Source of the DNA: Isoetes taiwanensis
Taxonomy: Eukaryota > Streptophyta > Lycopodiopsida > Isoetales > Isoetaceae
Length of the DNA: 64,000 bases
Assembly: GCA_021234155.1 (NCBI GenBank)
Contig: JAJEKV010000004.1
Span: 11,906,109 to 11,970,108, forward strand
Reading direction: 5' to 3'
Shown: one piece after another, positions 23,446-34,492 of the stretch
How positions within the stretch are numbered: the stretch's first letter is position 1
Layout: every line of letters begins with the position of its first letter
The notes under the pieces: model-generated
Databases searched by the model: none
Told to the model about the DNA's origin: nothing
The model's input: only the letters and a program-made list of their open reading frames with translations
Position numbers and translations under genes: made by a program

Positions 23446-24652
23446 TTGGGTAGCTATTTCTATCTTGAATTGTAATAGTGTAGGTTCTATACATCGTGAC
23501 AGCAAGCTCGCTTCCCTTGGAGGTAAATCCGGCAACCACAAAGTAAGATTTTTTTGCATTGTTTCTATTTATGGTTTCAAAGTAGAAGCCAAAAGCTTCA
23601 TGTTTGCTATGGTGATGGGGTAAAAAAATTCAGTTAGTTACATTGGAGGCTTGTTTTGGCTATGGCGAATCCGACTAGTTTGCTGCATGTCCCTAAATTT
23701 CCTCTGCAAGCAAAAGGATGCCAGTACTTTTATTCATATGTTCACCATATATCTGAATGCGAAGCTAGAATGTGGTTCCCTCAATTGCAATTTCGCATTT
23801 GAATCAGTTTAAGCCTATATTAGGCTCTTTATTCTACGCTGAATTAGGAAACATGGCATCTTCAAAAACAGGCTACCTTGACTTCTTTTTATATTAAGAG
23901 ATTTGTCTTCTTCTTATTTCTTCTGGGTTTCAATATTTCGAGGACTTCATCTCTTCAGAGTTTGTTTATATCTAGTTTGATAGTATCTTCGCTTCTTCTT
24001 ATAGTCCAGAATGGTTGATTTAAGAAGTTCGCCTTCTTATTATTCCTTTGTCAAACATCTGTTGCATTGCAGTGCTGATGCCTAGCCTGTAGGCAAGAAC
24101 TATGATTCTCAATTGCTAAATCGTATATGGTCAATGTGGTCGACTAAGCAGCTATGCAATTGCATTATTATGGTAAGAAAGTGAGATAGCATGTTCAAAA
24201 CTCTGGAGCATTTCCTTATCCATTTAAGGAGGTATCTCCTTTTTGTTATTAATTCCCTTTTCGAGTTTGTTCTAGAGGACAATGCTAGGAAGTGCATGGC
24301 TATTTGGCATGGCATGAATATGCCTGATGGCGTGAAGTCGTGGCATTTCAATGGAACAAGCTTTATATGGCTTGTGCTTGTGCTCTTATGCTACTCCTTG
24401 TGATCATTATGATTATTGAACATTGACTTTGTAGATATATGTTATTTGATTGTGAACAGACATATGTTATCATGCTTTCTAATTGCACGTTTATTTCAAC
24501 AAGCATGGATCTTAGGTATGTCATGCCTATCTGGAATCATCCAGGCTCAATTTCAGGAGGGCATTGCTGTTACAAGGATGTTTAGGTCAAGTTTCAAGAA
24601 CAAGTTCCATGGGTTATAATGTTTTTTATCCAAATGTGATTTATCTAAAGTG

Positions 24653-24800
24653 AACCATTGTGTATAATTCGCTTGTATTTGTGAACCACAAAGCATTTGT
24701 TTAACCATTATGTATAATTCACTTGGATTTGTGAAGTATCGAGCATTTGTTTAACTATTGTGTAGTTCTTGCAAATTCCTCTATATTTGCCAATAGCAAG
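24653..24800. repeat. 50-bp tandem repeat, three units
   Basis: Units start at 24653, 24703 and 24753 with AACCATTGTGTATAATTC, AACCATTATGTATAATTC and AACTATTGTGTAG. The third is partial. Confidence 0.75.
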
Positions 24801-25289
24801 GTACTTATTGTAAAAAAATACTCATTTGGGGCCTTATATTCTTATGTCTATGTATGCAAATTTGATTTGTATACAAATCTAAAGCCAACAATGGAGTATT
24901 TTCCATAGTAAAGTCTTATATTTTTAGACGGTTGGTATTTTTAGATTGCTTGATCCTCAGCATATGCCAAATTATTCCCCTGACCAATGGTTAGTTAGCG
25001 ATAAAGCAAGATGTGGCATTGCAGATCGAGTAATCGGTGTTGAATTGTTGCTACTGTCGCAGGTCTGGTTGGAGATGTCTCGATGCTCCCTTTTATACAT
25101 ATGTAGAAGGCCTTTTTTTAAAATAGAAAAGGCTTTTGGGGTTCACAAGGCCCTCTCTTAAGGTAACCTTTTCCTGTTAATAACTTAAAAGGCGCTTAGC
25201 TAATTTAAATCCACCTTTTCTCTAAGGTCCCTAAATTGATATAATCTGTAAGATACAATCTAATGGCTTAGAACTTACATGCAAGGTTT

Positions 25290-26240
25290 GGCTTCTACTC
25301 TTTTTTTTTTAACTTTCTTTCTCATTCTCTTGCTCACCATAGCCATTCCCCCGAGCGCCACTATATCAGTTGCCTCCGCAAAGATTAGCATATGGAGGAA
25401 CCGAATGCTTGCCCAGTTTTCTGTCACGGATGCTGAGTCATGGTTAGATGAGATCCATGAGTTTAGCACCTCGTATGGAATGACTGATAAAGACACTGGG
25501 AAAGTTGCTACCAATAACCTCACCAGTCCTGCATGTATTTGGTGGAAAGAGTATACAAAAGCCAATGGCTATTCAAGGAGTAAGTGCAAGTTCACGACAT
25601 TTGTTAAAGCTTTATGTTCCACGTACCTATACTTGTCAGCAAATCCAGACTTTCTATAGGTTGGCACAGAAGCATATAGTACAAGTTCACACTAATGAGT
25701 TAATGCGCCTCCGCTTGTATGTTCGAGCTATCATAGAGAGACGAGCTATGCAGAAGCATATTGAGGGAATTGTTTGGCAATCTTAAGCAAATGGTACATA
25801 CAATTGACCCCAAGTCGGTGGCTGAAGCTGCAATAAAGGCCCTCAGCCTCGACGAGAAAGCATCGAAGACATCATACAAGCGATCCGCTGACATTGATGG
25901 AGATAGGCCATACACACCTTGTAGGCCTTCATCATCTAGTCCAGAGCCCGATAAGCTGAATAACACTATGGGTGCCACACGACAGATTTTCTAATCTATT
26001 TCGAGAGAGGTAGAAAAACAGCTCAGGAAGGATAGGGCATACTTTAGACGCTTTCTCCAAGGACACCATATTCAGAACTGCCCTTTTGTTGACGTTGATA
26101 GCTCGGGCGGCAATAGCAGAAGTGACTTGTGAAAATCTGCCTCCTATAACTACTTGCCTACCGCAGGTGGTGACGCGCCGCGAGATTACATTGAAGGTGA
26201 TACCATAGGTTTCCAGCTATAGAAATGGGCAATGCAGATT
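25290..26240 (+). pseudogene. Ty3/gypsy gag remnant
   Basis: The open piece to 25659 contains the retrotransposon gag pattern DAESWLDEIHEF ... GMTDKDTGKVA and CIWWKEYTKANG. A frameshift continues the protein at about 25610-25780 (TFYRLAQKH, then LRLYVRAI), and again at 25761-25994 (VAEAAIKALSLDEKAS, then SSSSPEPDKL). Several stops follow. It belongs with the pol remnants after 29529, now separated by an inserted LTR element. Confidence 0.75.
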
Positions 26241-26412
26241 GTCAGACAACTATTATAGTCGCAAGTGGAAAGAGAGACTCTCATTTCTTTGTTCTTTCTA
26301 TGGATAGGGATAGTATCGATAATTTTGTATTTCTCTAGGATGACAGAGATCTTTCATATCGAACCCTTAAGATCTAAGCCACAACCAGTTCAGTTGGCAA
26401 GTAGAACTATTT

Positions 26413-26746
26413 TGTTAACCACCTAGTGGTTAACATTGTGCACATGTTAGGTGTCAGTGGTGGCAGACTGACACTTGGCATGCTTAGGTTAACTTAAGTG
26501 TATGGCTTAGATTTAGTTATGTACGGCTTAGATTTGCGGTCTACACTATATTAGACTGGAGCCTCTTCAGATGTACTCAGGTTTGATCTCATATTTGGAG
26601 AGCCTCATTTGGCCACGTTCCCTTCATTCTTTGTACATATTTGTTTGTCTTGTTCTTGTTTTGTGATCATGAGCATGGCAGCTTTGTAGCATCCGGCAGT
26701 CATAGACTGCTGCTGCAGGGTGCATGCCAAGAACTCAACACAAATA
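26413..26746 (+). repeat. 5' LTR of a nested non-coding LTR element
   Basis: 334 bp, starting TGTTAACCAC with a 9-bp-arm hairpin (GTTAACCAC/GTGGTTAAC). It matches 29189-29523 with about five substitutions and one indel. TATTT at 26408-26412 precedes it. The sequence right after it, TAGCGCCGTTATGCCAGG, resembles the primer-binding site common in plant gypsy elements (TGGCGCCGTTGCCGGGG-like). Confidence 0.93.
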
Positions 26747-29188
26747 CTAGCGCCGTTATGCCAGGTTCGCTCGTGATCACTTTCTTCAACCTTGTTGTTT
26801 TGCTGCTGCTCTTGCTGCTCTCATCATCATCAGTTCTTGAATACTTCTTGTATATTACTCTCAACCCTTTCAACTCCCTTATTTGGCCCAACCAGTTGTT
26901 GAAATGGTCCGGCTGGAGGCCCCTTTGTCAAATCCTTTCGTTTGCAATTAGTCGAGTTATGAAAGAGTTTTCAAAACTCTGTTTTTTATGGTGCAGCAAG
27001 CGCAGTATTACAGTCAAGGGTCTTTGGAGTGGTGACAGCACTCCTTTCTGCCAAAAATATCAGGAAAATCAAGTGTTTGTTTTTCTTATCTTCTATCTGC
27101 TGCAAACTATCAAAAAATGATCGCATCGATCCGAGCCCTCGGATCGCCATTATGGGGAGGGACGAGCCATTATATAAGGCTCCTCCCCCTTCGGGACCGG
27201 TTATCGGCCGGTTTTGTGTCTCTTGCGAGTCCCTTCCCAGAATTATCCTTCTTGTTCTTTTTCTGCTATCTCTGCTTATCTGCCAGTTCGTGCACTTTGC
27301 ACAACAAAAAAAAAAAAAACACAAAAAGATTCATTTTGTATCTCATCTCATGACGAGCATATCAGTCTAGAATCTGCCAATCTTGGGCTTTGCACGAAGC
27401 TTTCTTTTTTAAATTATTTGGTAGAGGGCCAGCACTTTGGCTAGCCCTCCCTTATGATTCACAATCCATCATCAGAACAGATTTCTCAAGGGGGAGTTAC
27501 TTGGTTCTTTGTGTAATTCATCTGCAAAAGACTCAAAGCAAGCATCAGAGATTTTTTCAAATCGTATGCTGCTATGTCTTCTCCAGCATCTATCAGTACC
27601 TGCATCAAACATTTCAGGGCTCACAGAAATAACTCCAGCATCTCAGGGATTCGTCTCTGGCATACCTTCAGTCTGCACATCAAGAGAGAAGCAAACGATG
27701 ATTTTTTCAATACAGCATCATCAGTCTTGGGAAGTTACCTCATTTCTACCTCTATACAGCCTACTGAATCAAACAGATACTCCATGTTCAAGCTCCATTA
27801 AGTTCTTCAGCACAGCTAAAGCGGATTTAACGGATTTAAGCACAGATATCATCTTTGCACTCTGTTTTTCAGCACCATATGTGAAGCGCAGGGATTTTCT
27901 TCCAACATTTCGGCCTCAACTTCGTCTGCCTTCTTCTTGAATTTTTTCACAAGGGCCAGCAGCACTATGGCTAGCCCCCATCCATCCGCTCCCGCTAAGC
28001 AGGCTCATCTTCAAGCAAGCACCAGGTCCGCTCTTTGGTCTGCATCATCTGTAAGCTTTACAAGCACAGTTCAAAGCATAGCAATCAGATTTGTGCCCTG
28101 AAGCCCAGATACGATCGCAATCTACAGGAACAACATCAAATCATCCTTCCATTGCCATCTCTTCCAAGCCGCATCTGCTTTCATATCCGATCGTCCATCC
28201 TGCAGAAACATGTAAAAATAGTAACTATTCTCTGCTATTCCAGTTCAACTCCCTTCCAGATTAAATTTCGGCACTATATCAGGGCTTATGTGGTATTTAG
28301 CAACTTCCTAAACTCAAGCCGCCGCACACAGATGCCTCTCTGAAACAGAGCAAACACATTTTAGGATTTTCTGGTTCTATCTTTAGCCTGCGAAATTAGA
28401 GGCAACTATTTCGCTCCATCTCGGCCTACCATTTGCTCATCTCGGTAGAACATCAGCAGAGCATGCAGAAATTGGAGGCAGCAGCAACACATCTCGGCAG
28501 AACTCCGAAACGGCCGATTAGGGTTTACCATAACTTTAGGGCTTGCCGCCTCTTTGGGTTGATAACGGGTCACGGTGGCCCCACGCTCACGTGTTGACCC
28601 ACGCTCAAACTTTATTGCTTGTACCCACGGCTTACGGGGTCACGCTCACGGGCCCACGCCCACGCTCCAGTTTTCTTCCACGGTCCACGGGCCACGCTAA
28701 TCCCTGAGCCAACCTCAAGCACGCCCACGCCACGTCCACGCTTCAGCCACGCCTTTATGCTCCTAGGCTCACACTTTGCTTATGGCCACGCTTCTTGCTC
28801 AACATCCACGCTCTGCACAAATATTGTCACGCATAGCCACGCTCCTCTATGGCTGATCACGGGGAAGCTTTCTTGGTGCTTACATTTTTTAAGACCTCTT
28901 AATTGTTTTTAAGTGCATTATTGGGCAATCTTTGTTAAAATGGACTTCCCCATAATATAAGGGGATGGTCTTCATGTTTTCTTTTTGGCCCAAAGTTTCT
29001 ATGATCCATGTTCTGCATCGACATTCCTTCGGATCCTGCCTTCATGAAGATCTTTCGGCGACAAAACCAACCATTACCATTACCATCATTTTTGCCCCTA
29101 AAATTTTTGGCACCATGTTGTAATTGTCAGACTTATCTTATAAAAGTCTGTACATATTTTTGTGCTAAAAACTTTTAGGGGGAGGCAG
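26747..29188 (+). mobile_element. Internal region of a LARD-like element (no gag/pol)
   Basis: 2.44 kb between the two LTRs. No gag, protease, RT or integrase motif was read in any frame. It contains a perfect hairpin (CGATCCGAG/CTCGGATCG) near 27127-27146 followed by TATATAAGG at 27171, and a C-rich part full of CCACGC words (28565-28850). Its end AGGGGGAGGCAG, just before the second LTR, is a polypurine tract. The element needs enzymes from another retrotransposon. Confidence 0.85.
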
Positions 29189-29523
29189 TGTTAACCACCT
29201 AGTGGTTAACATTGTGCACATGTTAGGTGTCAGTGGTGGCAGACTGACACTTGGCATGCTTAGGTTAACTTAAGTGTATGGCTTAGATTTAGTTAGTGTA
29301 CGGCTCAGTTTTGCGGTCTACACTATATTAGACCGGAGCCTCTTCAGATGTACTCAGGTTTGATCTCATATTTGGGGAGCCTCATTTGGCCACGTTCCCT
29401 TCATTCTTTGTACATATTTGTTTGTCTTGTTCTTGTTTTGTGATCATGAGCATGGCAGCTTTGTAGCATCCGGCAGTCATAGACTGCTGCTGCAGGGTGC
29501 ATGCCAAGAACTCAACACAAACA
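29189..29523 (+). repeat. 3' LTR of the nested non-coding LTR element
   Basis: Near-identical to 26413-26746. It is followed by TATTT at 29524-29528, the same five bases that precede the 5' LTR, so the target-site duplication is perfect. LTR divergence of about 1.5% by eye marks a younger insertion than the gypsy copy around it. Confidence 0.93.
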
Positions 29524-29528
29524 TATTT

Positions 29529-30590
29529 GAATTACCAAGAGCGCCGCCATAAAATGCCTATACGGTTGCCAAGAGCATCCATTGCTTTGGGACCCAAGAT
29601 CGGGACTACTATGGGATATGACCTCATTATTGGTATACAATTCTTGGCTGCTGCTAAGACCAATAGTGCTTGTGACCGACCGGAAGTGACATACACTGTA
29701 TCAAATGATATGCGCATCACCTTTCAGCGGAGTGGAGTGTGAGATAGCACTTGCGCCTGATATAAAGCCAAACAGTAAGGCTCTATATCGTAGGAGCACA
29801 CCTCAATTGACAGAACTTAAGAAACAGTTCCAAGACCTTCTTAGGTTGAGATTTATCTGGCCAAGTGTCTCATCTTTTGGGGCACCTATTTTTTTTGCCA
29901 AGACAAAAGAGGGTACTTCAAGAATGTGCACTGGCTACCGTCAATTGCACAAGCATACCATCAAGAATAGCTATGCTTTACCAAGGCCGGATGATTTAAT
30001 CAACTAGCTACAAAGAGCTAAGTACTTTTTCAAGATTGAACTCCAGCCATGTTATTACCAGATACGGATAAAAGAGGACAACGTCCATAAGTCAACCTTT
30101 AGACGAGATATGGTTATTATGAGTTTACTATTATGCCCTTTTGATTGGTCAATGCTCTCACTACATTCATGAGACTCATGAATGATGTCTTCCGTGAATT
30201 CCTTGATGAGTTTGTCATCACCTTCTTTGGTGACATACATAGTTACAGCAAGACATTGGAGGAGCGTGAATACCATCTTCGAATGGCTCTGCAAAAATTG
30301 CGACGCCATAAACTCTATTTGCCAAATGCAAATTTGCGACCACTGAGATGGAGTACTTGGGCCACATTGTTCCAACCGATAGCATATCCACATATCCAAC
30401 AAAAAATGAGGCAGTTCAAGAGTGGCTAGAATCTAGGAATGTTTCAGAAGTGAGAAGTTTCCTTGGCTTAGCCGGATATTACAAAGAATTTGTTAAGTAT
30501 TTTGCCAAGGTAACGGCACCCCTCACGGACCTCCTCACAAAGCATGAGAAGGTAAAAGATTGGGTCACACATTGGCAAGAAAAGGTCTAA
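29529..30590 (+). pseudogene. Ty3/gypsy reverse transcriptase remnant
   Basis: Frames 29705-30007, 30145-30429 and 30348-30590 together read as a gypsy [52 protein letters not shown], and then the connection region EVRSFLGLAGYYKEFVKYF. The first catalytic Asp is replaced (KIEL for KIDL) and the YxDD box reads FFGD. Several frameshifts and stops are present. This copy is dead. Confidence 0.88.
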
Positions 30591-32060
30591 TCATGCTTCC
30601 AGCAGCTTAAGAATGCCTTGAGGATTTGGCGGCATTACCTTGTTGGGAGACGGTTCTAGTTGGATGCCGATCACCAGAGCCTCCAATACATTTTTACGCA
30701 ACCACATCTTAACCTTCGACAAAGGATATGGATGGAATTTTTTGGAGGAGTTTAATTGAAGTCGTCTACAAACCGGGCAAGCATAATGTGTTTGCAAATG
30801 CCCTTTCTAGATATCCTTTCGTAACTCGAACTCATTGTAATGCCATCTTGACCTTCAGCAATGAGTTTGGTAAGACCATTGAGCAAACTTTTTCAGATGA
30901 TCTTGAATTCAAGGAGGTGTGGCAAAGCTTGTTCAAGGAGGCTAGAACAGATAAGGAACGTGATACCTTTCGCCATTACAAGAAGGACGGTACCCTTCTC
31001 TATTACAAGAATAAATTATGTGTGCCAGAGTCATCAGGGGTCAGAAAGCTTATTCTCCATGACACACATAGTAGTCCAATAGCTGAGCATGCGGGGTTTA
31101 TGAAGACCTATTTTAAGATAAAGTCCAGTTACTCTTGGCCTAGTATGAAAAAGCATATTGCAATGTATATTAAGTAGTGTCAGCTTTGCCAGCAAATGAA
31201 GGCAGAGCAGTTGCGGATTCCAGGAGAGTTAGGACCGTTGGAAGTCTCAATGCAAAATGGGATCATCACTATGGATTATATCGTGGGTCTCCCATAAACC
31301 GTGAGCAGATTTGATGCTTTGATGGTAGTGGTGGATAAGCTTTATAAAAATGGCACATTTCCTGCCATGTCGCACCACCGACACTGCGTTGGACACAGCA
31401 TACCTTTTCACGAAGGAGATCTTCCGCCTTCATGGTATGACATGGATGATTATCTCAGACTGGACGGATTTCTTTAGCACTATCCAGATCAAACTCTCCA
31501 TGAATATGGCCTATCACCCAAAGACAGATGGACAGATAGAACATACCAATCGAATCACTGAGGATATACTACGTAATTATATCTGGAATAAGCAATCCAA
31601 GTGGGCAGACTACATACATTTGGTGGAGTTTGGCTATAATAGTACCAAACAGGAGTCCTCGAAGATATCTTCCTTTAGGATAAACTATGACTACCAATGT
31701 TTAACTCCAGATACGTGGCATAACCCTATATCCAGGGTTGAAGTTTCTCAACAGTTGCTCACCGACATGTAAACCTCGTAGAGGAGGTGCATGAGTATTT
31801 GTTGGCCGCTAGAAGTGAGACAGAAGGGCATAGCAGATAAACATCGGACGCCCCGGGAATTTTAGATTGGGGATATCATATGGCTCAAGATCAAAGTTAA
31901 GCAAGCCAAGCTAAAGATTGGGAATTGCAAAAAGCTAGCACCTCAGTGGGCGGGACCTTTTGAGATTATACAGCGAATAGGACTACAAGCTTATAAGCTA
32001 AATCTTCTCGCAATGCCAAGGGTGCACCATCAACAATGCCATCACCTCCAACTCCAAAGG
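30591..32060 (+). pseudogene. Ty3/gypsy RNase H and integrase remnant
   Basis: RNase H remains are [21 protein letters not shown] and VYKPGKHNVFANALSR. Much of the N-terminal RNase H is deleted. The integrase zinc finger reads HDTHSSPIAEHAGF ... *CQLCQQ with a stop between its halves. The core has MDYIVGLP and VVVDKLYKNG, then frame breaks. The C-terminal part (about 31850-32020) reads GDIIWLKIKVKQAKL and LAPQWAGPFEIIQRIGLQAYKL. No chromodomain was seen. Confidence 0.85.
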
Positions 32061-32547
32061 TAAACGTCAGAGTGCTACATCCGGTAGGGATCATGCAGAC
32101 AGAGTTGGGAACAATTTTGTCTTAGGGAAGGGATAAGCATGTAGGCATGATAGGTTGTGTTTGTCTATGACCATAATGGGAATAATGCCATTCCTTACGC
32201 CGAGAGGAATAGCAACAAGCCCTAGGCATGTTACGAATCCCTTTTTCAAGTTTAGTTCATAGGAGGTGGTCCCTTCAACCACAACATTTTATGTATCCGT
32301 AGATACTAATGTTAGTGGTGTCACCCTGGAAGCCAGTAGCAGTGGGTATCATGCCTGCGGGTCTCACCCCGGTCCACTATGGATCTATGACTCTTGTTTT
32401 GTATATGTTCTAAGATTTGAGTGCCTTGTGTTCTCTGTATGACTATATCATATATGATCACTATATACTTTTGTTATCTACTTCAGTAATTCTTCTCAGT
32501 AATTCTTCTCTGTAATTCTTCTATTTTATAAAAGGCTACAATCACGC

Positions 32548-33005
32548 CATAGCATGTTTTAGCCTATCTGCAAAGTGTGCACATGAGGGGCGGATGGAGT
32601 GAACTACACTAGCCATGGTCCTATGCCAGCCACATGATTCCATCTGTTGTTCTCCAGAGACCCTAACCGTCAGTCGATCCCCCTTGAGTCAGAGCCTGTG
32701 GTAGAACCCTCAAGTATGATGTATTCTACATGTTATGTTGGTATTATATGATGCTATCTTGATGATGAATGGGACACCCTTCGAGGTGGCATATTATTTA
32801 TGTGTGTTGTTGCTAGTGCTAATATGTATGCGTGCTTCTGCCATATAGGATACCCCATAGAAGGCGTGGGACAAATGACACCTCCTTGCCCTTCACTCGG
32901 ACACTTGACCATCACATGTGGTCCCCCTTTCTGTGGTGATCAAGTTGCCATGGAAGAGGAATTTCTCATGTTTATACTCGTATAGGGAGCATCACAATGC
33001 CTTAG
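32548..33005 (+). repeat. Partial LTR-like repeat (same family as 46735-52043, opposite strand)
   Basis: Inverted match to about 47195-46735. Shared blocks include CATATTATTTATGTGTGTTG, TATAGGATACCCCATAGAAG and GAATTTCTC ... GGGAGCATC. It lies about 0.5 kb after the gypsy integrase on the same strand and may be the remains of that element's 3' LTR. The 5' half of the LTR is not recognisable here. Confidence 0.7.
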
Positions 33006-34492
33006 CAATCCGCTCCCTGTGATCAGCTTGAGTTGAACTTCCAACGCATGTTGGAGGTGCTTCTGAGCAATCTACACTGCCAACACCTGTGGAGTTTGCA
33101 ATCCTCGTCCCTTCATCAACTTGTGTTGAACTCCAATACATGTTGGAAGTTCTGCTGAGCAATCTGCACTGTCAAGACCTATGGAAGATTGCTTTAGACA
33201 ATGTCTTTTTCGTTGGGTGCATATACTGAGCGTCTTTATTTGCACCGCGAGTGAGCTCTCCTCTCCGTGCCTTTGTTTGATGATCGGAGAGACTTGAACT
33301 AGATGCATCAGATGTTGGCTGCATTGAAAGAGATGTTGTTGTGCTAGCAAAGGGGTTAACATGCACCACCAAAGGTTCTCCTTGTTGCAGTAAAGGAATT
33401 GAGCGAGCCATCACCTCTAGAGGGCCGAAGTGGTGCAGATCTACAACAACAATCATCCACCAATAACTCCCAACAATATACATGCCTTGGAAAGAGCACA
33501 GAGTAAGCTTTCCAATGCACCAAAGAACACTCCAAACTGAGTTTGGATTCTCCAGATATGAGCAAAAAGATTCGACAGGCGTGGGAGCGTCGAGAGGGCT
33601 GAAATTAATCAAATCCAAGAAGGGAAAGCATCCATTAAAGAACCCATGCAATCTGCACACGTTGAAAAAACACACCAAAAAACACTCCAATCTGAGTTCA
33701 GATGCTCCAGATATGAGCAAGAAGGTATTACTGGTGCATGAGCTTTTTCCTAAGCGTTAGAGAGAGAAAATCATAGGCGCTAGAGAGAGGTTTCTTTAAT
33801 AGCTTTTGAAGATCGAAAATGAGATGCGAGAAACTTAGGGGCATCTCTTCAATTTCAAATCATTGGGAAACATCATTGGGAAACAATGAACTTGTCTTTC
33901 TTTCTTTCTTTTTTTCTTCTTCTTTTTCCTGTTTTGGTTTGTTTTGAAGATAAGGTTGGTGGGACTTGCACCTGCCCATGTTTCCCACCCAATGGTCACC
34001 AGTGGGTTTTTGCATAGTAGTTTAGGTCTTGTTCCTTCGCATGATGTCAAATTGCATTAAGCTTATTGGCATAACAATTGAACCGTCATGTCCTTGAGAG
34101 GAAAAGACAACCCAAGTGGTAATGAAAGATGGAGCTTGGATTCTTTAGCTAATGAAGGACAACGAAAGAAAGCAAAGGGAAATGGTCGAAAAACTAGGAT
34201 TAGTAAGTTCTTAATTCATTCTTTAGTAATGGGAGGGGGTCTACAAATCCACGAACAGATTAAAAGACAAGAAAAAAACAAAGACGAAAAAAAAGCCCAA
34301 TAATGGGCACGAAATAAGGGGCCACTTAGAAGATGCCGTCTTTAATAAAAAGAGCTGCCGGAAATTCGAAGCAACACCCACCTCAAGGCATGTACGGTGC
34401 CAGACTGCACACGTCAGCTCTCAAGTTTTAAATTTTCCATAGCCCCACGCTCATGAGCTCAACTCCGGCACCCATAGCCGCTTAATAGGCAA
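33006..34492. other. Intergenic stretch upstream of the DUF1295 gene
   Basis: A minus-strand open frame (33172-33720) is not recognised. It contains a local duplication: CTCCAGATATGAGCAA occurs near 33550 and 33706, each after a CACTCCAA(A/T)CTGAGTT block. On the minus strand at about 34010-33955 a possible pol III promoter (TGGTGACCATTGG, then GGTGCAAGTCC) suggests an old SINE. A polypyrimidine tract lies at about 33895-33930. Confidence 0.4.

Larger units (their letters stand above)
21251..25278. other. Non-coding stretch, AT-rich
   Basis: No gene was recognised over 4 kb. It contains the duplicated block at 22787-23445 and the 50-bp repeat at 24653 (listed separately). Short ORFs here have no domain. 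Confidence 0.5.

Noticed and set aside
28619-28912. Open frame in the CCACGC-rich part of the LARD interior
   Set aside because: Composition follows the repeated word; no domain and no conserved start context.
33172-33720. 182-codon minus-strand ORF as a gene
   Set aside because: Composition is low-complexity S/T-rich at one end and hydrophobic at the other, it contains an internal duplication, and it matches no family I know; likely retrotransposon leader or chance.
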